The notes beneath the pieces were generated by a model. It did no database searches, had not been told where the DNA came from, and was given only the letters and a program-made list of their open reading frames with translations. Positions 1 through 10,043 of a DNA stretch of 64,000 nucleotides are shown here, in pieces (position 1 is the first letter of the stretch; each line of letters begins with the position of its first letter). Origin of the DNA: Vibrio penaeicida (GTDB lineage: Bacteria > Pseudomonadota > Gammaproteobacteria > Enterobacterales > Vibrionaceae); contig NZ_AP025144.1 of assembly GCF_019977755.1 (NCBI RefSeq), positions 2,604,001 to 2,668,000 of the forward strand, in the 5' to 3' direction. The position numbers were made by a program, and so were the translations under genes.

Positions 1-2
1 TA

Positions 3-704
3 AATGAAAATATGTACACCAACCTATGGACCGAACATTTTGATGGGTATCAACGTGTTTTAGAGACGTTCAAACTAACAGGCGAGCCGCGCCGCATAAA
101 AAGTGTCAGTATTTACTATCATATGTATTCCGGTGCGTACCCTGCCTCCTTAAAGGTGATCATTAACCTACACGAATGGGCAAAAAAACAAACGTTAATT
201 CCTCTTTATCTGAGTGATTACGCCCAACAAGCACAGTCCTTGTACGAAACAGGTATAGCCAAAACATTGGATGGAGATTGGCTCGTTAGCAGTACAGGGA
301 TCCGAAGTGTACGATTTAACGACACAAGCTTTACACCCGATATACAACTCAGCCAATTGGCAGGATGGAATCAAGGACCAGACGGTAACTACTTCATTCT
401 CACGTCACCAAAAACAAGATTTATCGAAAGAGTGCAAAAGAAAAACCAAACAAGACTCGTTCATTCAAATGGAAAAATCCTTAAATGGGAAACAGCAAAA
501 TGTACGAAAGGTAACTGCGCAGAGTCTTATAAAGTGTATTGGGAAATTGAAAGCTACGTGCCTTTAGAAATGGTCATTGCTAATGCTGCACAATGTAAGT
601 TGCAAACTGCACTGCCTTTTGAAACTCAAACTATCAAAAAGAATCACACCAAATATTTAATGAAAACGTCTGGCTACGTGAGTGGGTCTCTTACTTGCCC
701 CTAA
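3..704 (+). CDS. pelA: PelA C-terminal part (Pel polysaccharide hydrolase/deacetylase), cut by window edge
   Basis: This reading frame is open to the left edge, so only the last 233 or so residues of the protein are present. PelA is the periplasmic enzyme of Pel exopolysaccharide synthesis with a glycoside hydrolase domain and a deacetylase domain; this piece would be the end of the deacetylase half. The local sequence MYTNLWTEHFDGYQRV and IYYHMYSGAYPASLKV is typical of that region as I remember it. The identification rests mainly on the six following pel genes in canonical order. It ends 33 bp before pelB, so the two are in one operon. The first ATG at 12 is internal and is not the start. 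Confidence 0.85.
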   Translation, partial: NENMYTNLWTEHFDGYQRVLETFKLTGEPRRIKSVSIYYHMYSGAYPASLKVIINLHEWAKKQTLIPLYLSDYAQQAQSLYETGIAKTLDGDWLVSSTGIRSVRFNDTSFTPDIQLSQLAGWNQGPDGNYFILTSPKTRFIERVQKKNQTRLVHSNGKILKWETAKCTKGNCAESYKVYWEIESYVPLEMVIANAAQCKLQTALPFETQTIKKNHTKYLMKTSGYVSGSLTCP

Positions 705-737
705 ATATGAACGCTAAAAGACTCAGGAGCGCAGTGT

Positions 738-3700
738 ATGTGCAGCCAAAAGAAGACCGTTCGATATGATATTGATCATGAAGGTAATCTGTTCATCACC
801 AAAACAACACTGGTTGCTTTGGTGGTTTGCGCGACGTTAGCGCTGTGGATCGTTACCCCTGATGAAAAAAATCTTACCGAACAATTGTCTCGCTCTGAAT
901 CACCAAGCGTTTCACTCGCATTTTTGAAAGAACTTCGTAGCAAAGCCCCTGATAATAGAGACATATCACGGCAGATGATCGCCACGTTAAGCGATAGCGG
1001 GGATTACGAAACTGCAAAAAACTTAGCGAAACCTTTACTGCTCAAAACGGATGGTACGAAAGATTGGGATACCCAAGTTTTGTATCTCGATATTTTACTA
1101 AAGAGCTACCACTTAGAGAAAAGCGATCAGGAAACAAAAGCCGAAATTCGCGATTTCATCAGCAATTCTATACCAATAAAAAGTCGGGAATACGCGCTCG
1201 CATTCGCCGATGGAGCCCAATCTATAGCACTGCCAAGCCTGAGCTTTGAGATATTGCAACCTCATGCTAAAAGCACGGATCATTACTTCGAACTTATCGA
1301 TTTAGCACTTCAGAGTGCGGATTACCAAAATGCCTTAACCATACAGCGAGACATTTTTGAAGAGACCCCCTCTCTAGAGAATGCCAAACGTCTGCTTGAT
1401 TTGTTCACGTCATCGGGATCTTTCCACGAAGGGGAAACATTTGTAAAAACCTACGAAGGAGAGTTAAAACTTCGCCCTGAATACATACGGTTAACGGTAG
1501 AGTACGCAATATCAGTGGGAAACACGCCACTTGCTATCTCCCAACTTAAAGTGCTGTCAAAGCTTGCTCCTTCCCCTCCCCTGATAAGTATCACTGCTAA
1601 ACTCGCCGTTTCTCAAGGGCGACTTCGAGAAAGTATCTCGTTGCTAGAAACGACCATCGTATCCGACCCTTACCCCGAAGATCTTGCTCAACTGCATACG
1701 CTCTATACGTGGGTAAACGATATTCCAAATGCATTAAAAATGAGCTTAGCGCTGCTCGATCATAACCCCAGTAACCTTCAACTCAGAAACGGTGTTGAAG
1801 AAGCCCGTGCTATGGGAGATTTAGCCAGTGAGAGCGCCTTTTATCAGCGCTTAGTCGAACGAAACAAGCTCGATATAATCGAGTACTCCAATTGGTTGAA
1901 CGCGTCAGAAAAAGCGAGAGGTACCATTTATACCCTGTCACTTTTGAAGCAATTACAAACCTTCAGACCCAACGACATAAACTTGCTCTTCCACGAAGCT
2001 CGGCTTTTGTCTTATTTAGGGCAAACCAAACAGGTCGTCGCCATTTGGCATCTCCTAGCACAACAACACACTCCAACTACGAAAGAAGCTGAGTTTTTCT
2101 ACGCGTTTTTCATCCAAATGTTCGAACCAAACAAAGCACTAGACGTACTCACCACCCCGAAAGATTGGCTTAACGCAGGCAACGAATACCTAAACAAAGT
2201 CCTGTCACTGGCATGGGAAACCAACAACCGAGGATTGGCACTCCTTGCCATTAATAAGCAAATCGAATCTTCCTATCAGCAGGTTGATATCTACCGCTAT
2301 GTTCGCCTCAATACGCCATTAACACCAAATACGATTGACGTGCTTACATCCATTTTCCAAAAGAACCAAAATGGCGCAGCATTGTATGAAGCACTGCAAG
2401 CTGCTTGGAATATAAAAGATAAAAAAAGATTTAAAGCCATTAAAGCATTAGCGTTGAAAGAAGGCGTTTTTGATAACAATACTGACGCTCAAATCTATTA
2501 CGCCCTATCGGAGGTAGATAAAGGCAATATCGGGCTGGCTTATGCCCATTATGACCAAGCACTGAAAATCTCTCCTCATAATCCGGCAGCCGTTAGCGGT
2601 TTGCTGTGGCTATCGCTCGAATACCAAGACCTACCAACAGTAGAAAGTGTGTATAACAATAACAAACACCCGCTAAGCCAGACCCCTGAAATGTGGCTTG
2701 TTTTCGCTAATTCAGCCAAAACGCTCAAGTACACAAAAGAAGCCGATTTTTGGTACACAAAACTTCTACAAACCAATGAAAGAAACAGTGCTCCTGCACT
2801 CCTTAGCTACGCTGAATCGTTGGAAAACTCTGGTGAAATACGGAAAGCTTATGAGCTCAGAAAGTACGTCGCCATACAGTTGACCAACCAACTGTTTCAA
2901 TCAAAAAGCGGTCGCGCAGCGTATCAGTCCTTAGTGGCGTATTTTGTTTCACCATCAATTGCTAAGCCAAAGGTCCAGTCGGATATTTTGGCGCAAACTT
3001 CCACCAAAGACGTTGAGCAGCGGTTTCAAGTTTATATGAACAACGTAAGCCCAGATGACGCGGTATTTTGGTATCACTGGAGTAAGACTCACAATATTGT
3101 TTTGCCGGATTCTCAAGCACTCTCGCTGGCCATACAAACCAACGACAAAGAAGAAGTCCAACGTTTGTTGAGCGAAAGCTTAAACTTGAGTATTACAGAA
3201 CAGTATCAAGCGCTTCAGTTCACAGGTCAGCATTATAACGCGTGGCAGCTTGGTCAAAACGCACTTGGGGATATAGGGCAACCTGCGCTTGAGTATCAAT
3301 TAAGAAAAATGCATGCCCCAAAAAGGCAAGACTACGCCCATGGCATCAAATCGTCGGTTCTTACTAATACCCAATGGGACATGTCGACCTATTCCGTTGA
3401 ATATTTTTCGCCTCATCAAAATGGAAATTGGAAAGCGAGTACCCATTATCAAATCACGGAATCGGTGGACACATTCCCTACAGCGTATGCCTCCAGTGAA
3501 AAGCGCGTCAAAGGCAATTACGCACACCTAAAAGATACACGCTCTTGGTTACTTGCCTTCGATTTAGCAGACGGCATTGGTGACAATAGAATGGGTGTCA
3601 GCGCCATATATAAGCCAAAACTAAATAAACAATGGCAATTGTCGCTCAATGTGGGAGTGGATAATGCTATTTCAGCAAGCCAACTTCTGCATTTAATCGG

Positions 3701-4256
3701 TCAATCCAACAGAATTGGTGGAAATATTACTTACCAACCGACCGCTTATGAGTCACTCACTGCTCAGCTCAATTGGCATGACATTACTACTCGGTTTGGG
3801 GAAAACGTCGGGCATGGATGGGATCTCAACATTCGAGCTGCAGAGCAATTGTTCTTTAATGACCCGGCATGGCAGCTTTACGCCAATTATGCGACGCAAA
3901 AAGCACACCTTTCAGATGACCCTCTGGATAAAACCAATCAGTGGCTCTCTTCTCGCTTTCCTATTACCACCAGCACCCTCATTAACGAAGATTACGAACA
4001 AATTTCGCTAGGACACAGGCTTTGGCACGGAGCTCCAGGCGCTGCTGGCACATCGACGCCGTCACCCAATTATTGGCTCGATATGGCAGCAAATTACAAT
4101 ACGAAAACACATCGCTCTGGTCTCGCTGTAAGCTCTGGCATTGGCTGGAGGTTAGTAGGGAACGACGAGTTGTCTCTTACTGTGGATTGGCAAAGCCAAG
4201 ATCGAAACGGGCAAGAATCCATGCAAATTTCGCTTGGTTATCAATATGGATTTTAA
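738..4256 (+). CDS. pelB: PelB outer-membrane Pel export protein
   Basis: The 1172-residue product matches the size of PelB, which exports Pel polysaccharide across the outer membrane. Residues about 20-42 form one hydrophobic segment (TTLVALVVCATLALWIV). A long run of degenerate TPR helices follows to about residue 850 (for example the stretch with YAHYDQALKISPHNPAAVSG). The last 300 or so residues alternate aromatic and polar positions and end in QISLGYQYGF, a C-terminal aromatic beta-barrel signature. The start is supported by AGGAG at 725-729. PelB normally pairs with the lipoprotein PelC, encoded 9 bp downstream, and its TPR region binds PelA. Confidence 0.95.
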   Translation: MCSQKKTVRYDIDHEGNLFITKTTLVALVVCATLALWIVTPDEKNLTEQLSRSESPSVSLAFLKELRSKAPDNRDISRQMIATLSDSGDYETAKNLAKPLLLKTDGTKDWDTQVLYLDILLKSYHLEKSDQETKAEIRDFISNSIPIKSREYALAFADGAQSIALPSLSFEILQPHAKSTDHYFELIDLALQSADYQNALTIQRDIFEETPSLENAKRLLDLFTSSGSFHEGETFVKTYEGELKLRPEYIRLTVEYAISVGNTPLAISQLKVLSKLAPSPPLISITAKLAVSQGRLRESISLLETTIVSDPYPEDLAQLHTLYTWVNDIPNALKMSLALLDHNPSNLQLRNGVEEARAMGDLASESAFYQRLVERNKLDIIEYSNWLNASEKARGTIYTLSLLKQLQTFRPNDINLLFHEARLLSYLGQTKQVVAIWHLLAQQHTPTTKEAEFFYAFFIQMFEPNKALDVLTTPKDWLNAGNEYLNKVLSLAWETNNRGLALLAINKQIESSYQQVDIYRYVRLNTPLTPNTIDVLTSIFQKNQNGAALYEALQAAWNIKDKKRFKAIKALALKEGVFDNNTDAQIYYALSEVDKGNIGLAYAHYDQALKISPHNPAAVSGLLWLSLEYQDLPTVESVYNNNKHPLSQTPEMWLVFANSAKTLKYTKEADFWYTKLLQTNERNSAPALLSYAESLENSGEIRKAYELRKYVAIQLTNQLFQSKSGRAAYQSLVAYFVSPSIAKPKVQSDILAQTSTKDVEQRFQVYMNNVSPDDAVFWYHWSKTHNIVLPDSQALSLAIQTNDKEEVQRLLSESLNLSITEQYQALQFTGQHYNAWQLGQNALGDIGQPALEYQLRKMHAPKRQDYAHGIKSSVLTNTQWDMSTYSVEYFSPHQNGNWKASTHYQITESVDTFPTAYASSEKRVKGNYAHLKDTRSWLLAFDLADGIGDNRMGVSAIYKPKLNKQWQLSLNVGVDNAISASQLLHLIGQSNRIGGNITYQPTAYESLTAQLNWHDITTRFGENVGHGWDLNIRAAEQLFFNDPAWQLYANYATQKAHLSDDPLDKTNQWLSSRFPITTSTLINEDYEQISLGHRLWHGAPGAAGTSTPSPNYWLDMAANYNTKTHRSGLAVSSGIGWRLVGNDELSLTVDWQSQDRNGQESMQISLGYQYGF

Positions 4257-4265
4257 GGATACCTT

Positions 4266-4814
4266 ATGAAATATCTGACCATTGCACTGACACTTTTAGG
4301 GCTTACTGCATGTGCCACTTACCACGTGCCAGACAGCGTCACTTTATACTCCAATAAAACATGGGTCATCATGCCGATGCAGAACCACTCAAACACAGTA
4401 TTGGCTGCCGAGAAAGTGGAGCGAATTCTTAGAGCTCAGCTATACAAAAAAGGCGTCAATGCAGAACTTTACCCCGTCATGGAGAACAACGATTTAGCCA
4501 GCATATTGGACACTTCCATCAAACAGAATCATGCCAAAGATTGGCTCTTACAGCAGAATGCAGACTACATAATAACGGGTTCCATCGAGGAGTGGCATTA
4601 CAAGAGTGGTTTGGATGGGGAGCCCGCAGTCGGCATCTCTTTAGAGATCATATCGGCAGACAAACAAACCGTGTATTGGCGCGCAACGGGGTCGCGAAGT
4701 GGATGGGGAAGAGAAAGCGTCAGTCGCACAGGGCATATCGTTCTTGAAGCCCTACTTGATGGCATCGATATTGAGCAACTGCCAGAGCCCACAAGCTCGA
4801 GTGACCCTGAATGA
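4266..4814 (+). CDS. pelC: PelC outer-membrane lipoprotein
   Basis: A 182-residue lipoprotein: the signal peptide ends in the lipobox LTAC at Cys16. In the known family PelC forms a dodecameric ring at the periplasmic face of the outer membrane that funnels the cationic polymer into the PelB barrel. The start follows a TAAGGA ribosome site that overlaps the pelB stop. Its stop overlaps the pelD start by four bases (ATGA), which implies translational coupling. The fold has a TolB-like N-terminal half (WVIMPMQNHSNTVLAAEKVERILRAQL, split here around residues 35-60). Confidence 0.93.
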   Translation: MKYLTIALTLLGLTACATYHVPDSVTLYSNKTWVIMPMQNHSNTVLAAEKVERILRAQLYKKGVNAELYPVMENNDLASILDTSIKQNHAKDWLLQQNADYIITGSIEEWHYKSGLDGEPAVGISLEIISADKQTVYWRATGSRSGWGRESVSRTGHIVLEALLDGIDIEQLPEPTSSSDPE

Positions 4815-6187
4815 GAAAATTCCTGCGCCATCTCGTAATGGGGTTTAAGCACGATACCGTTGCTTGGCTTGAAACACTTGTGGTTGCGATAATTTCGACC
4901 TACGTTTGGACACGCTCTGGCGTGTTATTACCGAATTCCCATGACAGTTTTTTGTGGCCGATCATTGGTCCGCTTCTGATTTCTCTTCGCTATGGCTTTG
5001 CTAAAGGCGTGATCTGCGCACTTGCTATGTCTGCTATGCTCGCAGCGCTTTTAGAACGGTCAAACCTGATTGAATACTTCCCTAGCTATGTCTCGGTTGG
5101 AATGATGTTAATCATCATGATTGCTGGAGAATTTCGCGACCAGTGGGACGATATAACACAAAAAAACTTAGCCGAGTTTGAATACATAAACCAAAGAAGG
5201 GCAAGCCTAGCGCAGAGTTATCAACTACTTAAAGTCTCTCATGACCAACTTGAACAAAGAACAGCCGGCCAAACGGTTAGCTTACGGGCAAGCGTGAGTG
5301 AGCTGCAAAAGATTGCGACATTGCACAACGAGCGCCGATTGGAATTCTTAGGAGAACCGATTCTCAACTTACTGTCAGAAATTGGAGGTATCGAAGTCGG
5401 TGGCATTTACAGTGTTGATAGCAAGGATACCGCACATAGAAAACAGCGCGCTGGTTATGAAAAGCTGAACCCATTACCCCACGCCGAGATCGGCACCGAT
5501 CATTTGTTGGATACAAGCGACCCCATGTTCAAGGACATGATGGAGCGCAAACAACTGCTCTCCCCTGCTAAATTAGATGAACACCACACCCACAGCTCAC
5601 GCTACCAACTTTGTATTCCGATGGTCGACACACACGATGACCTGCAAGGGTGTATTGTGGCGGAAAGCGCCAAGTTCTTTATGTTAACGCCTGCTAATAT
5701 TGCGCTTTTGTCTCTGGTTGCCAATCATGCTGCCGACTTACTTTGCGACGCCATCGTCGCGCCCATTTTGCAAGAATCCGACAAAGAAGCTTTTCTTCGA
5801 TACATTGACCGAGCTGAGCAAAACAGGCTTGACCAAGGCATTGACAGCACCCTTGTGTATTGTGTCGATCATGTTGGCACTCACCATGAAACACTTCAAT
5901 CTATCGTCAAGTTTCGTAGAGGTGCCGATGTCTATTGGTCGTTTACAACGTCCTCAGGAAAACCAGCGCTAGCCGTACTATTACCACTCACCAATGCCAG
6001 CCACGCAGCACAGTATGTTGGGCGCTTAGAAAAGCTTCTTCAAGACGATCTAGGTGACAACCGAAATGAAGTCAGTATTTGGGGTCCTTGGGTCATAGAT
6101 CGAGATGATCAAGACATCGATGCCGCCATGCGAGAACTAGGAATTGTAAATGACCATATGGCTATTTTTGCAAGCCATCGCTACTGA
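4811..6187 (+). CDS. pelD: PelD inner-membrane c-di-GMP receptor
   Basis: A 458-residue protein with about four N-terminal membrane segments (residues 15-110), a coiled-coil stretch (120-175), a GAF domain (about 180-320) and a degenerate GGDEF domain at the C-terminus. The motif R370-G-A-D373 fits the RxxD inhibitory site through which PelD binds cyclic di-GMP, and there is no GGDEF active-site motif, as expected for a receptor rather than a cyclase. Binding of c-di-GMP activates polymer synthesis by PelF. The gene overlaps pelC by 4 bp and pelE by 38 bp. It gives a direct regulatory link to diguanylate cyclases such as the one at 41915-43903. Confidence 0.93.
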   Translation: MRKFLRHLVMGFKHDTVAWLETLVVAIISTYVWTRSGVLLPNSHDSFLWPIIGPLLISLRYGFAKGVICALAMSAMLAALLERSNLIEYFPSYVSVGMMLIIMIAGEFRDQWDDITQKNLAEFEYINQRRASLAQSYQLLKVSHDQLEQRTAGQTVSLRASVSELQKIATLHNERRLEFLGEPILNLLSEIGGIEVGGIYSVDSKDTAHRKQRAGYEKLNPLPHAEIGTDHLLDTSDPMFKDMMERKQLLSPAKLDEHHTHSSRYQLCIPMVDTHDDLQGCIVAESAKFFMLTPANIALLSLVANHAADLLCDAIVAPILQESDKEAFLRYIDRAEQNRLDQGIDSTLVYCVDHVGTHHETLQSIVKFRRGADVYWSFTTSSGKPALAVLLPLTNASHAAQYVGRLEKLLQDDLGDNRNEVSIWGPWVIDRDDQDIDAAMRELGIVNDHMAIFASHRY

Positions 6188-7118
6188 AGCCATGGCGGTA
6201 TACCCTCTGATGCAGCCTTCGCCTGTAGCCTCGGAGTGGTTAGTCGCTTTAAGTTTACACATTTTTTCCAGCGCCAGTATGGCGTTGTTTGTTTGGAAAG
6301 CGATGCCACAAAATTTGCAAGTTCATCGGACAACGACGTTCGTTTTCCTTTTCACCTTCCACCTTTTTCTGCCGATAGTTGGCTTTATAGGGTCAACGAT
6401 AAGTATCGTCGTGTCCCTTCATTTCCCCCACCCTCATTCCGACATTACGTGGCAAGCTTGTAAGCACCTCGATTTGTCTACCCCTGATAAAGAAAAAATT
6501 GAACCCCACTTTGGTGCGGGGGCACTACGAGAAATTCTTTTATACAACAAAGATTCAGCCAGAAGACTGCTTGCCATTCAAGCCGTACAGTATTTGCCTA
6601 AGCAGCAATCTGTTCCCCTTCTTCAATTGGCGTTAAAAGACTTAGACGACGATGTTCGGCTTTTAGCTTATGCCTCGCTAGAAACCATAGAAACCGACGT
6701 TAACCAATCCATCTCTCTATTTAAAAAGCAGTATAAACAAAGTAATAAAGCCGAAATTGCCTTTGATATTGCCCAGCAATACTGGGAACTCTGTTATTTG
6801 GGTATCGCGGATGGCGTTATTAAAAATTACTACTTAGAGCAAGCCGAGGCGTTTTTAATTTCAGCCAACAACATTCAAGAAAAAGCACCATTCAACCTGT
6901 TACTAGGGCGAGTTTATTTAGAACAAAAGAAGACCGAGCTAGCCGAGATCCACCTATCCAAAGCTCAAACTGGAGGGTTAAAGATGACACAAGTTGCTCC
7001 CTACCTTGCCGAAGCCGCCTACATAGCCAAAGATTACCAAAAGCTTCAGCAATACTTGGCTTACTTCCCATCGGGTCAAAGCTCCAAGTTAAGCCAGCTT
7101 AAGGCGTTTTGGTCATGA
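6150..7118 (+). CDS. pelE: PelE inner-membrane Pel synthase subunit
   Basis: A 322-residue protein with two N-terminal membrane helices (about residues 28-50 and 60-88) followed by a soluble region of helical repeats. These include a HEAT/PBS-like stretch (SVPLLQLALKDLDDDVRLLA) and TPR-like repeats near the C-terminus. This layout and position identify PelE, which connects PelD to the glycosyltransferase in the inner-membrane synthase complex. The chosen ATG overlaps the end of pelD by 38 bp and has AGGA about eight bases upstream; ATG at 6192 is an alternative. The stop overlaps the pelF start (ATGA). Confidence 0.88.
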   Translation: MTIWLFLQAIATEAMAVYPLMQPSPVASEWLVALSLHIFSSASMALFVWKAMPQNLQVHRTTTFVFLFTFHLFLPIVGFIGSTISIVVSLHFPHPHSDITWQACKHLDLSTPDKEKIEPHFGAGALREILLYNKDSARRLLAIQAVQYLPKQQSVPLLQLALKDLDDDVRLLAYASLETIETDVNQSISLFKKQYKQSNKAEIAFDIAQQYWELCYLGIADGVIKNYYLEQAEAFLISANNIQEKAPFNLLLGRVYLEQKKTELAEIHLSKAQTGGLKMTQVAPYLAEAAYIAKDYQKLQQYLAYFPSGQSSKLSQLKAFWS

Positions 7119-8620
7119 AAAAAGACGTCGATGTTTGCCTATTATTGGAAGGGACTTACCCCTATGTAAGAGGCGGGGTATCGAGCTGGGTGCATCAAAT
7201 CATTTCAGGGCTCCCTGATTTCACTTTTCACCTAATTTTTATTGGCGGACACCCCGATTTTTATGATGAAGCCAAGTACACCTTCCCAGATAACGTGGTT
7301 GGATTTGAAGTGCATTACTTGCTCAATGAGCACCCAAACACGGGAAATGCTCATACGAAGAGCGACAAAGAAGCATTCTTAATTTGGAAAACACTTCTCG
7401 ATTCCTTTGAAAATCCAGACACCCCAATTTCAGGCGATTTACTCAAACAATTTGCTCTAGCGGTAGGAAACCGCAAATTATGCCTTAACGATTTTCTCCA
7501 TAGTAAAAACTCATGGCAGATCCTGACAGAAAAATACATTAACAACGCGCCTACAGAATCTTTCGTTGATTTTTTTTGGACATTTCGAAACATCTATCAA
7601 CCGCTTTTCATTCTTGCAGGCATCAGCCAGTCTTTACCGCCAGCCAAGATATACCACAGTATTTCTACTGGGTACGCAGGATTCCTAGGTAGCCTTTGCC
7701 ATCAGGTAACTGGTCGACCTCTGGTCATTTCGGAACACGGCATATACACCAAAGAACGGAAAATAGATCTTTCCCAAGCCAGTTGGATAAAAGACCGACA
7801 CAGCGTTATTGATATCAGTATGCATCGAGAAATGGAGGCGGTAAGAAAGACATGGATTCAATTTTTCGAGCAATTAGGGTTAACAGCCTATCACCAAGCA
7901 TCTCAGGTCATTTCCTTATTCGAAGGGAACCGCAAACGCCAGCATCAAGATGGTGCCCCCGAAACCAAAACCAAAGTGATTGTAAATGGCATAAACCTAT
8001 CTCGATTCGAACAGGCTTACCAACAAAGGCCGAACACACCGCCTCATGTGATTGGGCTAATTGGACGGGTTGTCCCAATCAAAGACATTAAAACCTTCAT
8101 TCGAACCATTCGAATCGCGGCGGAATCGGTCCCTGATATAGAGGGGTGGATTATCGGTCCATCAGAAGAAGATGAGAACTACCTCAAGGAATGCCAGTTA
8201 CTCATAGAGAGCCTTGGACTGTGCGATAAGGTTTCTTTGTTGGGTAACCAAGACGTGACTGAAATGATGCCCAAGCTAGGTGCACTCATCCTAACGTCTA
8301 TCAGCGAAGCACAGCCTCTCGTGCTGTTAGAAGCGATGGCATCTGGTATTCCTTGTATTTCAACTGAAGTCGGAGCCTGTCGCGAAATCATTGAAGGTGC
8401 AGACAACAGCGATGATGCCTTTGGCTCTGCAGGCGCGGTCATCCCTATGGCAAGCCCTACGGAAGGGGCAAAAGCCATTGTTGAGTTACTCAAGGAACCA
8501 AAGGTCTGGCAAAAAAAAGGGGACAATGGGCGGCAACGTGTCTGTAAATACTACCAAGACAAGGACATGTTTGAGGCGTATCAAAATTTATACAAGGAAT
8601 CCATTCAATGGCAGGAATAG
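7115..8620 (+). CDS. pelF: PelF cytosolic glycosyltransferase
   Basis: A 501-residue GT-B glycosyltransferase of family GT4 that polymerises Pel from UDP-GalNAc/GlcNAc on the cytoplasmic side. The start region (CLLLEGTYPYVRGGVSSWVH) has the glycine-rich N-terminal acceptor loop of PelF. The C-terminal half carries the GT4 nucleotide-sugar motif EAQPLVLLEAMASGIPCIS with the E-x7-E pair. I chose ATG at 7115, in the ATGA overlap with pelE, over an in-frame TTG six bases upstream. It overlaps pelG by 13 bp. Confidence 0.96.
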   Translation: MKKDVDVCLLLEGTYPYVRGGVSSWVHQIISGLPDFTFHLIFIGGHPDFYDEAKYTFPDNVVGFEVHYLLNEHPNTGNAHTKSDKEAFLIWKTLLDSFENPDTPISGDLLKQFALAVGNRKLCLNDFLHSKNSWQILTEKYINNAPTESFVDFFWTFRNIYQPLFILAGISQSLPPAKIYHSISTGYAGFLGSLCHQVTGRPLVISEHGIYTKERKIDLSQASWIKDRHSVIDISMHREMEAVRKTWIQFFEQLGLTAYHQASQVISLFEGNRKRQHQDGAPETKTKVIVNGINLSRFEQAYQQRPNTPPHVIGLIGRVVPIKDIKTFIRTIRIAAESVPDIEGWIIGPSEEDENYLKECQLLIESLGLCDKVSLLGNQDVTEMMPKLGALILTSISEAQPLVLLEAMASGIPCISTEVGACREIIEGADNSDDAFGSAGAVIPMASPTEGAKAIVELLKEPKVWQKKGDNGRQRVCKYYQDKDMFEAYQNLYKESIQWQE

Positions 8621-9981
8621 GCTTCGAAATAAAAAATATACTGAAAAGGGATTCACTGCTTTCCATATTTGAAGCCTATGGGTTAGCGGGCATGGTCAGT
8701 TCAGGCCCCTGGATTATGTCTATTCTGGCCCTGCTTACGATAGGGATTATCAGCGCTTCCGTTGTTTCTCCAGCCATTGTTATTGTGCAATTTTTAGTGA
8801 TTGTGACCTATATGATGGCATGCTCTCTCATCATAAGTGGGCTTATCCAGCTTCTCATTACCCGTTTTATCTCTGATCTTATCTACGCGAAAGAAGAACG
8901 TCATATTATTCCCAACTTATTTGGCGCAATGACCGTTGTAAGTATCCTTGGAGGAGGTATATGCAGCATCGCCCTGTTCTTATCACCCGAGTTACCTGCT
9001 CTGGTAAAGGTCACTATTTTTGTTACAACAGTGCTGCTTTGTAACCAATGGCTTGTCATCATTTTTTTAAGTGGCATGAAAGAGTATTACCGCATTTTCA
9101 CGGTTATCGCTGTCAGCTACTGTTCAATGGTACTGGCGAATTACATCATTGAGCCCAATGGTCTTTTCGGGCTCTTGTTTATTTTTTGTCTTGGGCAAGC
9201 GTTGCTCACTTTCACCTTTCTTTTTTATGTTATTCGTCACTACCCTCCAACCCATATTGTTGCTTTTGATTTTCTAAACCCTCGCAAAGCCTTTTACTCA
9301 CTGATTTTTTGCGGAGCTTTCTACTACTTAGGCGTATGGTTAGATAAGTTCGTATTTTGGGCACGAGAGGAAACCTCACATCAAGTTATCGCCATCTTTC
9401 GAGCATCGTATATTTACGATTTGCCTATATTTATCGCTTACCTTGCCATCATGCCCGGTATGGCGGTATTTATACTCCGTATGGAAACCGACTTCGCAGC
9501 GGCTTGCCTAAAATTTTATGACGCCGTGCGCGAAGGCGAAACGTTGGAAACCATCGTCCACTTGAAAAACAACATTGTCGTTGCATGTAGGCAAAGCATT
9601 TACGAAATATTCAAAGTTCAAGGCATTACGTTAGCGTTACTCATTGTATGGGCAGAAGATATTCTCAACATACTCGGTATCGACTTAGCCTATTTACACT
9701 TGCTGTATGTAGATTTAGTGGGCGTGAGTTTTCAAGTATTAGTTATGGCCATTTTAAACGTGATGTTCTATTTGGATAAACGGTATTCGGCTCTGATACT
9801 TTCATTCATCATGGCTGTGCTCAACTTTTCATTTGCTCATATCAGCATTGACTATGGTCCCATTTACTACGGATACGGCTTTGTCATATCGATGGTGCTC
9901 ACCAGTATTGTCGGATTTTTGATGCTGAATAAGCATTTTTCAAATTTGGTTTATCACACCTTTATGTTGCAACGCGCCTAA
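8608..9981 (+). CDS. pelG: PelG Wzx-like inner-membrane protein
   Basis: A 457-residue polytopic membrane protein with about 12 hydrophobic segments, starting MAGIGFEIKNILKRDSLLS, the typical PelG N-terminus. PelG belongs to the MOP/Wzx exporter superfamily and forms the inner-membrane synthase and translocation complex with PelD, PelE and PelF. It is the last gene of the operon and is followed directly by a hairpin at 9986-10009. Confidence 0.95.
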   Translation: MAGIGFEIKNILKRDSLLSIFEAYGLAGMVSSGPWIMSILALLTIGIISASVVSPAIVIVQFLVIVTYMMACSLIISGLIQLLITRFISDLIYAKEERHIIPNLFGAMTVVSILGGGICSIALFLSPELPALVKVTIFVTTVLLCNQWLVIIFLSGMKEYYRIFTVIAVSYCSMVLANYIIEPNGLFGLLFIFCLGQALLTFTFLFYVIRHYPPTHIVAFDFLNPRKAFYSLIFCGAFYYLGVWLDKFVFWAREETSHQVIAIFRASYIYDLPIFIAYLAIMPGMAVFILRMETDFAAACLKFYDAVREGETLETIVHLKNNIVVACRQSIYEIFKVQGITLALLIVWAEDILNILGIDLAYLHLLYVDLVGVSFQVLVMAILNVMFYLDKRYSALILSFIMAVLNFSFAHISIDYGPIYYGYGFVISMVLTSIVGFLMLNKHFSNLVYHTFMLQRA

Positions 9982-9985
9982 CAAA

Positions 9986-10009
9986 AAGCCCTACGCTAAG
10001 GTAGGGCTT
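9986..10009. terminator. Bidirectional terminator hairpin between pelG and the convergent secreted-protein gene
   Basis: A perfect 9-bp stem (AAGCCCTAC / GTAGGGCTT) with a 6-base loop. On the minus strand it is followed by a run of five T residues, so it is best for the gene at 10044-11384; it can also stop pel transcription. Confidence 0.8.
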
Positions 10010-10043
10010 CACAGCATGATAGTTTCAGAATTAGAACGTAAAA